A stretch of 64,000 bases of DNA from Agelaius tricolor (taxonomy: Eukaryota > Chordata > Aves > Passeriformes > Icteridae). Below the pieces are notes generated by a model. That model worked only from the letters and a program-made list of their open reading frames with translations. It was not told where the DNA came from and ran no database searches. The stretch is taken from NCBI GenBank assembly GCA_023055355.1, contig JALJCS010000007.1:5320001-5384000 (forward strand), read 5' to 3'. Of this stretch, positions 22,368-34,300 are shown piece by piece. Within the stretch, counting starts at the first letter, position 1, and every line of letters starts with the position of its first letter. The position numbers and the translations under genes are program-made.

Positions 22368-25300
22368 CTGGAGTTGGGCAAAGCAAGGTGTTTAATTAAC
22401 ACAGCTGTTAATTCCCTCAGAGGTCTCATTGATGACTTCCTGGACTGTAATTTTAGATAGTGGCATTCCAGTTCATTTACTGTGGTCCTATCCACTATAT
22501 CAATACCTTCCAATACCCCCAGGGGCTTCAGGAGAGCTGGAGAAGGATTTTCACAAAGGCATGTAGTGACAGGACAAGGAGGAATGGCCTTAAACTGAAG
22601 GTGGGCAGATTGAGATTAAATATTGGGAAGAAATTCTTGACTGTGAGGGTGGTGAGGCCGTGGCAGAGGGTGCCCAGAGAGGCTGTGGCTGTCCCTGGAT
22701 CCCTGGAAGTGTCCAAGGCCAGGCTGGACAGGGCTTGGAGCAACCTGGCATAGTGGAAAGTGTCTCTGCCCATGGCAGGGGGATGGAATGAGATCATCTT
22801 TCATGTCCCTTCCAACCCAAACCACTCTGTGATTAAATATCAACATTTACACTGTGTAAGCCTGATTTGTGTTGGCAAGCACCTGTTCAGCATTCACCAG
22901 CCAGGCACAGCCTCCACATTAGGCTAAAAAATTCATACAGAGTCAAGCAGCTCACAGTGAAGCAAAGAGAGGCCACAGCTCTCCTCACACACACTGGACA
23001 CCTGCAAACTTCAGGGCTTCTGTTTTTCAGCTGCTGATGTTGCTCCCTGAGACACAAATACTACAAAGGGAGTTGCCACCTAACTGTGCTTATCTAGCTT
23101 TTCTAGAGTATTAACTTCACAGAAGGACAAAGGAGCAGACTTCAAATAGTCATGTTCTATAGCACATAGGTTCCCAAGCCTTTGTTCCAATGTTACACCT
23201 TCTGTGAATTCAGGGTAATATTCCTCACAGCATCCCCAAGACTGCAGGTTTAGATGAGTTTAGCAGGGAACTAACTGCTATCCAAAAATCCCTCATCAGA
23301 TTGTTTCTGTAGAGAACACAGAATAAGACCAGCTGGCTCGGTCCAGATTTCTAAAAAATTGTTGGAATGGCACTTGACAAAGCCAGTTATCTCCAGTTCT
23401 CATCTTTTCCCACTTACCAAAATTCACAATCTTTAAAGGACAAATAAAGAGAAATCCAGTACCTGCTAAGGTCTGGTCCTGAAGCTAAGTGTGCTGCTCC
23501 ACAGAAACCCACATGCAGCATCCCCCTGCTTCTTGGCACACAAACAAATCAAGTTTCCTTCTGTGGTACCCAGCAATGCTCAAGCTTTCACTGTCAGGGG
23601 TGTTGCACTCATAGAGGCTTTAGTGGCCTTTGGCCCTGGGAGGAATTGCATGCTGCCAGTTTGAACAGCCATGCTGCTCTCCACGTGAGCAGTCTGCACT
23701 AAATCCTCTCCTGGGATCAGTTACAGCACAATGCCAAACTGGTTAATGTGTGCAAGGGGGAATGGCTTCAAACTGAGAGTGGCTTTAGAGTCAACATTAG
23801 GAAGAAATTCTCCCTGTGAGGGTGGTGAGGCACTTTGAACAGACTGCCCAGAGGGGCTGTGGATGTCCCATCCCTGTAAGTGCTGAAGGCCAGGCTGGAT
23901 GAGGCTCTGACCAGCCTGGACTAGTGGAAGGTGTCCCTGTCCACAGCAGGGAGTTGAATTGGGTTGTCTTTAAGGTTCCTTTCAAGCCAAACCATCCTGG
24001 GATGCTGTGATACTTCCAGATTGACCATTACATCCTAAATCCTACAGAATAAAACATCCCCCAGCTCTTGTACATCCCCCAGCTCTTGTACATCCTCAGA
24101 CAGGTGAGAAAAGCTTAGAAAAGGACAATATGCAAGGATTGGGACTGAACACAATGTAATGATCACTTGTTTCAGAAGACATAACTCCCTTTAAAGCACT
24201 AATTATGCATTGGAATAAGTGCTCATCAAGTGAGCCTCCCCTTGCTAATTAACACTAATGAACCCTGTCATGTGAGCTGTGCTCCTTTCCCAGCTGCAGA
24301 TGAGCTGGTGACTGAGTTTCCACGTGCTAATTGTGCCCAGAACCTCTCCCCCTGCCTCTCTCTCTACTCCTCTGTGCTCATTTCCACCCAGCCCTCATCC
24401 TCCTAATTATCTGCCTGCCTGGAACTATCAAGTCTGCAACATCTCCATGCAAACATCTCCCTTCCAAAGGAACACCTGACTTACAAAGACTGCACCACCT
24501 TAATTATAATTTAATGACCAACTTAATGAGAGCTACATGCTAAACCATCCAGTACCAGATATTAAGGAGATTTTACACCAGACTGAACATTTCTGCAGCT
24601 CTTCCATCTTTACATATGGCCACCATGAACAGACCATAAGACTGGTGGGATCTGTACCATGTTTTTTAAGGAAGATTCCAGTCTCCCAGCAAAGTGCAGG
24701 ATAGAAATTTCTGTGAATGAAGTTTCAATACATAATTGATATTTTAAAACATGACACAGCCCTTCTCTACCCTGCAGCCACAACCACTGCTATAGTTTCA
24801 GCTGGGTGTTTTTTATAATACAAAAAATCCTGGAAACATAGGGTGAGTCTGAATGAGGAAACCAGGCATTATTTTTCTGACAGAGACTGGGAGTGGGGCA
24901 GGAAGCAAGAACAAAATGAACCAGCCAGACACAAAGCAATGTCATCTGTTGTCCCATCCAGGGTCACACCTTCCAGTCACATCAGGCTCCACGTCCTGCC
25001 CTGCCAAGGTGAGCCCATCTTTACAGCAGAGCTGTTCCATGCTGTCTCCACTGTACCTGTGATAAAGTCTCACACCCAGGCAGGAGACAAGACAACAAAC
25101 ACCAGTTTTTGATACCACAGCAGTAAGGCAGACTCCAGCAGCTCTGCCAGAGGCTGTTTGATGCATCCCTGTGATAAGGTGTCTATGGAAAAGTTATAAG
25201 GCTGCAATTCAGCTTTAAATACCTCCATGGTTCTGTGATAACAGAGCCCTCAACACACTTCATTATCTGCACTGACTTCCACACCAGACAGTGGTGAAAC

Positions 25301-28300
25301 TGAGAAAAGACTGAGTGACTTCAAGAGCCAGCTGAACTGACCTGAACTCCAATCTTGTTCAAAATCTTATGCTTCAGCTGTAAAAACTATATTCCCTGAA
25401 CCTTTAGGCCAAATTTCTCACCTTCAAACACTGTCCAGTTGTCTTGAATGTATTTTGACATCTTCTGTAATCCCTTGTCATCAGTTACAGCCTGGGAAAA
25501 GAAGGAAGGCTGCATGTTATTTTGGGATTAACAGACAATTTCATGTTCCACAGCATGCTGAAAATGCACCAGCTCTCAGAAGTGTGTAGTGAAACAGAGC
25601 AGGTGTAAAACCTCCATGATCTCTTCCAGGCTCCTTTTTTCTAGGACTGTTATTGAAACCTGGCCTGAGAGCTCAAGTTCTGCTAGGAAAGCTTTGCCAT
25701 TTGAACAAAGAAATTGATTCCCACTTGCTAATCTGCGAGGAAAAGAAATATCCCAGGGAACACATTAGGGTCAAAGAACACACTCAGAAGTTTCATTAAA
25801 ACCTCTTCACAACCAGACCATAATTACCTGGGGACTTACAAGGATAACAAATGAGTTTCCAGTTTTTTAATAGGCAACAAAAGAGAACTTGATAGCACCT
25901 AACCCAAACCTGATTCCCTGTTCTCATTGAAAATAAAAGTAATTCCCTTACTGCTTCCAGGATGCCTTGTCCTGGAAAGGATCCCTCAGAGGCAGGCACA
26001 AGGAAAGCTGGGTGGGAAGAATTCCTGAGCAAATCCAAAGGGATTTTGTTGGTTTGTGGTTTTGGGTTTTTTTTAAATCATCAAGTGTAGCCCACAGAAA
26101 GCTCAGGCAATGGTTTAAAGCAGTGAGTGCTGACTGATCCTGCTGTGGCAGATGGCAGCTTTAGCTCAGAACAGACACGCTGGGGTTCACAACAAGCTCC
26201 TGACACATCTGCATCACACACAGGTGAGAAGAAGAATGGGATGTGTACCTATGGCTTTTACTCCAGACAGAGAGAAAGGTGCCTTTTGAGCTTTCATGGA
26301 TTAGCAAACTCCACTTCTGCTGTGGCCTCAAGACATCACCAAACACCCAGGGTTTTCAGCATTAAGAAAGTACCTTCCACTGTCCATCACATGCTCTGTA
26401 CATAAGAAGAGGAGCTTCCTTGTCTTCCTGCAAAATCCACAGGTCTCCCATTTCCTCAAATGCAAGGTCCCAGCCTTTGTGTTTCAGGGAGATCTGCTGT
26501 TTGTAAAGCAGCTGCTGGGCACTGGCATCGAGCTGAAAGATGTAGACTGTGGGAATACTTTTGAAAGGAAAAACTTAATTACCATTATTACCAAATCCAC
26601 CTACAGCCATCACTTGTACAGCAAACTACAGACACCCACTCCAATTCCAAACAGAGCCAAAGCCAAGTGGCTAGAATGAGCACTTCAAATGCTGTTTGCT
26701 TACATGATCTGAGTCAGGAGCTGTAAATACCCAAAGTGTCAAACAGCTTTTCAAGTGTTATGTGAAAGAAAAAGCAGCCAGTGCTGCCTCCTCTTTAAAA
26801 GAAAGGGTAGTAAAGGGAATTTCAGAAGGATTACTAAGGACTTTTATGAGGAGTGTTGCACTGTGACTCACTGGCCTACAGGGCTGCACTTGAAGGTAAA
26901 TATACAGCTGAGCACCAGCCAAAATAAAACATCCCCAGCTCTTGTACATCCCATGCTTGTGTTTCCTCCAGTGATGGAAAGGCATCACAAACCCTGAATC
27001 GTTTGTTTGAATCATGTTTGAATCACACAAATTAACTGAGCCAGGTAACCCTTGCACTCCCCACTGCACTCAGAGCAAGTCCAGGACACAAAGGCTCCCT
27101 GGAGGGCCACAGGCATTCCTGGACATCTGGAGATCCACAGTACCAAGAACTCCAGGCTCAGGGCAAGCTGCTCATGCCTTTGCAGTAGCTGTGATGATTT
27201 TAGGCATTACTCCATGTGCTCTTACCTGTCACACAGAATGGCAACATAACCACCTTGACAGCAGTAGGTTATTCTTGACACGGTGTATTTCTATTAGGAA
27301 TAGAAAAAAAAACATCCTTGTAAGTTAAGGCCATTTACGGGCAAAAAATTCACATTTCATTTCACTGTGAGCCTTTAAAATTTAGCAGATGTCTTAATTT
27401 ACAGCAAGTTAAGCAACTTAATTACCTTCTAACTGCAGTCAAGGTTATTTTTGTACCAGTGTTTGCTGTTTTATAAAGTTTTCCACACTTCTCCCTTCCA
27501 CACTGTCCCGAGATCAAATGTAAAGGTGTGAGTGAACTACTCTTAGCAGACAAACCAAAAGATGAAGGAAAATACACCACCTCCAAACATTCTCTCCTGC
27601 AATGCTAATGACAAAAACATTGCCATTAAGCCTGCTCAGGCAGAGTATCACTCCAGCAGCTCAGACATTACAAACACAAGCTATTAGCTGCTGCTCTGTT
27701 TGTTAAAAAACGAAGATAGTGATGCATAGCTAATATCCCCAATATCCCTGCTGTGCTGCCTCTGTTCCAACCTGAGTCTGGGTGAAGCCATCCTGCCCCA
27801 AGGAAAATGTGTTCTGAACAACAAGGAAGGCCTGCCTGAGGCCATTTTCCTCATAAAAAAAAAAAAAAACAAAAACCCACAAACAACAAACAGCAACAAA
27901 ACCAACACAAAAACAAAAAAACCCACATCACACTCCTGTTTTATCTGAGAGAAGCAGCACCTTTGCAGCACAAACCACTCTACTTGGAATATAAAACAAC
28001 TGATTTGAGGTTCCTGGAGTGGGAAGAAGTACTTGCAGTTTTTCTACTTGGGAGGAGTAGAAAAACTGCAAAATGATGTCCTGGGGTGCTTTTTCAAAAG
28101 TATCTATTATATAATGTGAACAGTAAAACTGCAACAGCAAAAGGCTGGTTCTCAAGTGTATTTTATAAGCAGTGACAACACCAACACTGCTGATGACTAA
28201 AACCTTCCAAGTAGAGAAGCAGAGATTTATTTCCTCTAGGGCAGGGAAAATACATCTTTTGGACACTCTGCTGGCAGAATTCTGATGTATCCTCAAATAT

Positions 28301-31300
28301 TCATTTTTTTAACCTCCACCTTCTTCCCTAACATGACACTGGTGACTGGACAGAACCTCTGGTTCACTAAGTTAGGGTAAATTTGGGAGTTACCACAGGA
28401 TTTTACCCTTGCAGCTACCAGCTGATGTATAGATATTGTCAGGGTGCTTGTTTCACAGTTTTGCAATCCATGTAGGAAAGCAAAACAAGCTGTACAGCTT
28501 CCAAAAATTCAAGTCAGCAAGTTTAACACCAGAAGCTAACCATTTTGTCAACAGCACATGATGCAACCACTAAGAGATAAACCAACTGTGGGAAAGAAAA
28601 TTAATTCATGGTATAAGAGAGCTGAAAACATTTTTTTTTTCTCCAGCACATGAGAAAACTTGTGTGATAGGATTTCATAGGGGGAAGCAAGAACAGCATG
28701 CACACACTTTTCACTCATCTCAACCACCTGTCTGGACAGAAGAGGAGCACTTAATAAAAATATTATCAAAAGGACTGATAGAGTTCAGAGCTCCTGGGAA
28801 CAGATGGGACTGATCTGCTGCTACTCTGCAGAGATATGAAGTTATTAGTCCATATTTAACACTGGGACCCAGGACCCCTGTTTCACACAGACATAAAACA
28901 AGTAGCAGGTAGGATGAGTGGGCTGAAGCAGAAAGGTTCTGTGTAGCTAATGTGGCTAAATGCTGTTTCTGCAGGATGGAGCCACTTACAGCACAGCTCT
29001 GGAGTAGAACTGACAGCTCCTATTTACTGTAAGCCATGAGTGGGTTCTTCAGACACTTAAAGGAACAAGCCAAAATAGATTTTATATATATATATATATA
29101 TATATGTATATAAAAGCTGAAACCTGTGCTATTTATTTCTAATAACAAAGCTCTGCCTCTCTGCCTGTTGCCTGACAAACATGCAGGGAAGTGCCCACCT
29201 ACACAGCCAAGAGCTTTGTTAGAGAGACAAAGGGCTCTGTGAACTTGAATTAGGCAGCAGCTCTCTCCCAACCCCACTGGAGGAAGGAGGAGGAGGCTGT
29301 TTTGATTTAAACCAGGTTTTGTTCACAGCTGGAGAGAGACAAGAAAATGCATCTTCTTTCCAAGTTCTTTCCATGTGTGGGTAAGTTAAAAAATCAGCAA
29401 AATGAATGCAAGACCCACAGCAGTATCATGGTCAAGGACAGGGCTATGAAATCAGTTAAGGAAGGGCTACAAGAACATTCTGTGACAAACAGATGTTCAC
29501 TTGATACTCTCTGAACTCAAGACAGTATTTATATGGCACTGTTATCAGCCTGACAACACCTTAAAATTAACTTTTGATGTCATCTGTGAGAAGAGGTGAC
29601 CCTATAAAAAATTAATGTACTGGTGCATTGGGGTAGAATTGTGCAATTTATGTTCTGGACTTTAAACAAGCTTCTGCTGTCAAGAGGATCAGATGAGGTG
29701 AAAGCTCTGAAGCAGGAAAATATTTATATAGCACTATGGAATTAAGAGAATTACTCCCATTCTAGTGGGAAAATGAACTGAGGATCTGTAAGCCATCAGC
29801 TGAAACCAATGCTACACTGCTCAAAACACTCCTACATTCCCCAAACAGACACATATTCATCATCTGCCAAGCAAAATAAGCCCACATTTTTATTGCTCAC
29901 ATGACCCACCATTACTGATGATTCCATCCCCATTGAGCTTCAAGCTGTGTTTAAAGCTCCAGTGCATTCACACTGGCTATCAATGGTAAAAATGAAATGT
30001 GACAATACAAAAAAGGAAGGAAAAAAAGAAAAGAAAAAGAGAAAAAGCATTTCTATCCCCATCTGATCCCTGGCTGCAGAGTCCTTTGCACACACTGCTT
30101 GTTACAAGCTGCAAAGTGCTGGCTCAAGAGATGGTGTCCTTAAATTCACACCATGAATGTCACTCCAGGCTCTGGAGATGACCTGTGACATACCTGGATG
30201 CACAGCATGACTGAACACTGTCACCAGATGCCACCTCTGGCATTTCTAGCACTCTGATGCCAGCAGAACACAAGTTTTTTTCACTGCAGAACACCTGTGA
30301 GAGTGAGCAGTGTCCAGGATTTCACAGAGTCAAGTCACAGGCCACCAGGTGGCTTCCAACAGCACCACCACACGTGGCAGTGGATGGAAAAACTGCAAAG
30401 CACTGCAGGAATAAGGTTTATTACTTCATTACTGTGTTCTATTTATTAACCCACAGTTTATGGGCTTTCCCTTTCTGTCTCTGCTTACTCACATTGGGGT
30501 AAAGAAGCTAAATGGAGACTCCTCAAGCAAAGGGCACCTCCAATTTCTCCTGAGGTTACATCAGCATGAGGAATATCTTATGGAAGGGATTTTATGGAGG
30601 GGAGACAAGGCAAATATTACTAAACTACATTTAAAAATATTCTAAGAGAGTTGGAGAGGTTCTCTTAAATCAGCTCCTACCTGCAGCAACAAGTTTTTTG
30701 ACATTTGTTTATCCAATGCTACATTCAAGGTTTATTATACAGTTCAATATTATTTTTTGATTAACTTGTTTGGAATCAGTGGAATTAGGGTTCAGTGTCA
30801 GATCAAGCACTGCTAATTTACTCACAAGCCATCTTAATATTGCTAAGCCAGTCTAAGGAACAAATAGCATTTTTAATATTAATCCTAGAATCCCCCACTT
30901 CAGTTAGTTGCTTACTTGTCCTCAGTGATCCTACAAATCTAGAAGGCAAACTGTTTTAAAATAAACCCATTATTCCCCCTAATACAAATGCTCAAATCCT
31001 GCTGCACCCAAGTATCAGTGGATATCAGTTAGATGGGCTTGTCACCCACTCTTGTACATTTTTCACTTGCCAAAAACCTCAAGAACAGCTTTTTCAAAGA
31101 TTTCAAGCCCTGGCATCAAGCTGAAAAGAGGCAGAGACCTTGTGAATGTGTGTGAGATGTGTGTGCCTCAGGTGTGTTTTCAAGAAGACTCCAGGGTCCA
31201 AGGAGCAGGTTAAATTGTCCATATGGACATCACCCTGAACCTCTGCTAACAGGAACCCAGGAGCCCAAGCCTTGGCCAAACCCAACATTTCCAGTATGTA

Positions 31301-34300
31301 AATGGGACAGCTGTGATCAAAGAGGCTCCCAGCTGCTGGGAGGTGAAGCACAACACATTTCCACCACCAAAACCACCACACAAAGGAGGGAAAGCAGAAT
31401 TTTCAGTTCAGTTTCTGCCTGGATATGGATTCCACAGTGGATTTGCCTGCATGGCTTCCCAGTCACTGACAACTGGGAGGCAGCTGTGGTCTGCAGGGAA
31501 AGAAGTGTTTTTAGAGATTCACATGAAAAATCACACACAGCAGGATGGGTGGTGAGGAGAACTCAAATAACCCAGCAGATGAGTAGGTGGTTAAATTCCA
31601 TGCATGCAGCAGGGACAAGGACAGTGCTATTTCACTGCTAATTGGTCTTATGGCACTTTAAATGACAAAAATAAAAAAAGAAACAAAACTACATTTCAAG
31701 CACTACCAAAACAACTGCTCACATCAGGTGAGGATCTCAAATCACAGCAGCACCACAAACTTGTGTGTGTGAGACTGCTGATGTACAGGCTGGAAGCTCG
31801 GGAGAGCTCCAGTATTTGTAGGACTCACACATTTAAATTCTGGACACTGTCCAGCTGCAAAAGAACCTAAAATAACAAGGCCAGAGTTTTGACTCCACAG
31901 GGCACTATTGCAGGTCACTGGTTAAAAATATTACAAAGCTTCTTTTTGCTCAGAAAAATTACAGTTTTAACACTTGAAATTCTAAGCATTTCAAAAAAAT
32001 GGGTGAATGTTTAGATCTTCCCAGTGTCACAGGTTGTTTTCTGCTTAGGAGACTACAACACCTGGGAGAAAAATTTTGGAGAAAAAATTTCAAGTGAAGG
32101 CTTTGTCCACTGTGCAGAACTTAAATTTGGGAAGAATTAGGAGCAGCTTCTTTTGATCAGTGCTTGGCACAGTTTAGAAATTCACACAAAACACAGGAAT
32201 GGATTTCAGGGACAGTCTTCCCAAAATCCCAGACTGTTGTAACAGCTTTTTGAAGTTCTAAAGCCAGTGACAGAAGGGGAAATGCAACCAAGACGTTTGG
32301 CAGTGCCAAGGATCAGCAGCACAGCAAAAGCACTGGCACTCATGGACATACCTGGTCTGGTTTGGTTGCCTGAGGCCCACAGATGGTACTCAGCTGACAG
32401 CAGTGCACTTCTTCTCCACTTTTATACTGCCAAAGTCTCAGAGTGGAGTCCTGGACAGATGGAAGTGGACACAAGTCTGTCACTATCAGCACTCAGGCAA
32501 AGAGAGGCCATTCCTGGCCTTCAACTAAACCCTGTTTCCCTGAAGAGCTCCCCACAGAAGCTGCTTAAATAGTCACCTAGTTAAGACCTCAAATTGCAGA
32601 TAAAGCATTTTAATTAACATAATTTCCCCCTGCATTCTAAATTATTCAATCATGCTAATTTTAATTCTCCTTTTGAAGTGGAAATTGGGGAGCTGGAGGA
32701 GGGCATTTCAAGCCTGTCTCAAACAGCACAGTCATGCATGTGCTCAGCATTTTAATGGCAATTCTTCCAGGCTGCCCTTCTCTGCCCCATGCTCTTGTTA
32801 TCAACCAAATTGTCATGTGATTTAGCAACCTCCTGAAGAGAGACTGAACACCTCTCTGGAACAACAAAGCCAAGAGCATTTGCTAGGAGTGAAATACAGC
32901 CATGTACAGCACTAGCACTAGAGCTGCTTCAATAATTAAGAGGGACAAGAGCCTTAGGGAAGCAAGAACAGCAGCTGAAACCAAATGGCAGGAGTTACTG
33001 TGATCTTCACAGGAAATATTATTTGTTTCCTGTGCAGTTTTAGTAGTCTGGGGAACAAAGAATATTGTTTCCCTTCTTTTAGGCCAGCTCCATCTCTGTA
33101 CAGATGTGGCATGGCAGCAGGATGCCATCAGTTCAGGAAAAGGGCTGGGGAGGGAAGGGAGGGAACATTCATCTCTACAGTTCTCACCCAAGAAGGCAAT
33201 GTCTGTGCTCCAGAGCAAGAGTTAATGGTAATTTCACAATCCCAAAGATGCCTTTTACTATAAGCACAGTAAAAGGTTCTTAGTGATCCAGCAACAGAAT
33301 GGCTGAACACTGAACAGAACCAAGAAAAAGGGGGCAGGAGGAGGAGGAGGGAGGTCATGCTGCAAACCATGAGAGATTATTCCAAGTATCCCAATCAATT
33401 TGGCCAAAACACAAGTATAAAGAATAATTTAAAAACCCAAACATATAAAAAACCAACACTTTTAGGAAGAAATTGCAATACATACCCCAGAAGCTGACAA
33501 CAGCAGGTCAGGACAGTTGGGTATTACAAGTATTTTGCTTACAAACCTAAAGGAAAAGCAGTCAAAAGTTGAACTCTCTTGCTTGACACCCTGATCTTTA
33601 AACACACACAGTAAGAGAAAACAGCAGTTTTAAAGAGAACCTTACAATAAACAAACAGATTTTCCACATCAAGATAATTAGGAGGAAGAAGAAAATGTCA
33701 CCAGTACTTAGTAAACATGCACTACACAAGCTACTGACTTTCTACTTAATAAAGAATTACATTTCCCCATTTGCACTCAGGGAATTCTACTGACTTCCTC
33801 CCAGCTGAGAACATTGTCATTTAGATCAAAAAGTACCAATGGAGACAGATTTACTCAGGTAGCAAATTCCCCTTTCTCAGTTCATGATGCACATTAAAAA
33901 CATGAATCAACAGATCCTTTAAAACTGAGCAGTGATGGCTCAGCCTCCAGAGCACCACATCTCCCCAGACACAGTTGGGACATGATTTTAAAGCAATCTT
34001 TAGAGAATTTTAATGTGGCAGTTTACCAGTGCCTACATTCAGCCAGAAGTTCTGTTTTCCAGAAGTTGGTGATCCTGTTTTGTCTTTGGTGAGCGGTGGT
34101 GACCTGAACTTCTGGGGATCATTATTATCTCAGAGCTCAAACACAGTGAGCTGAGCAGAACAGGACCTGAATGGGACAGTCTTGCCTTTGAAAACAGGCA
34201 CAGCTTTAAAGCCATAGAGTGAAAAAATAAAAGGAAGAGATTTGATCACTGTAATACAAACTTCCAGGACAAAGCAGGCACAACAGATCTCGAATCACCA

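Noticed and set aside
22460..22797. Frames inside CR1 copies (also near 11.7, 40.6, 48.2 and 60.0 kb) as reverse-transcriptase genes
   Set aside because: Only 3' ends of CR1 are present; none contains the reverse transcriptase or endonuclease domains.
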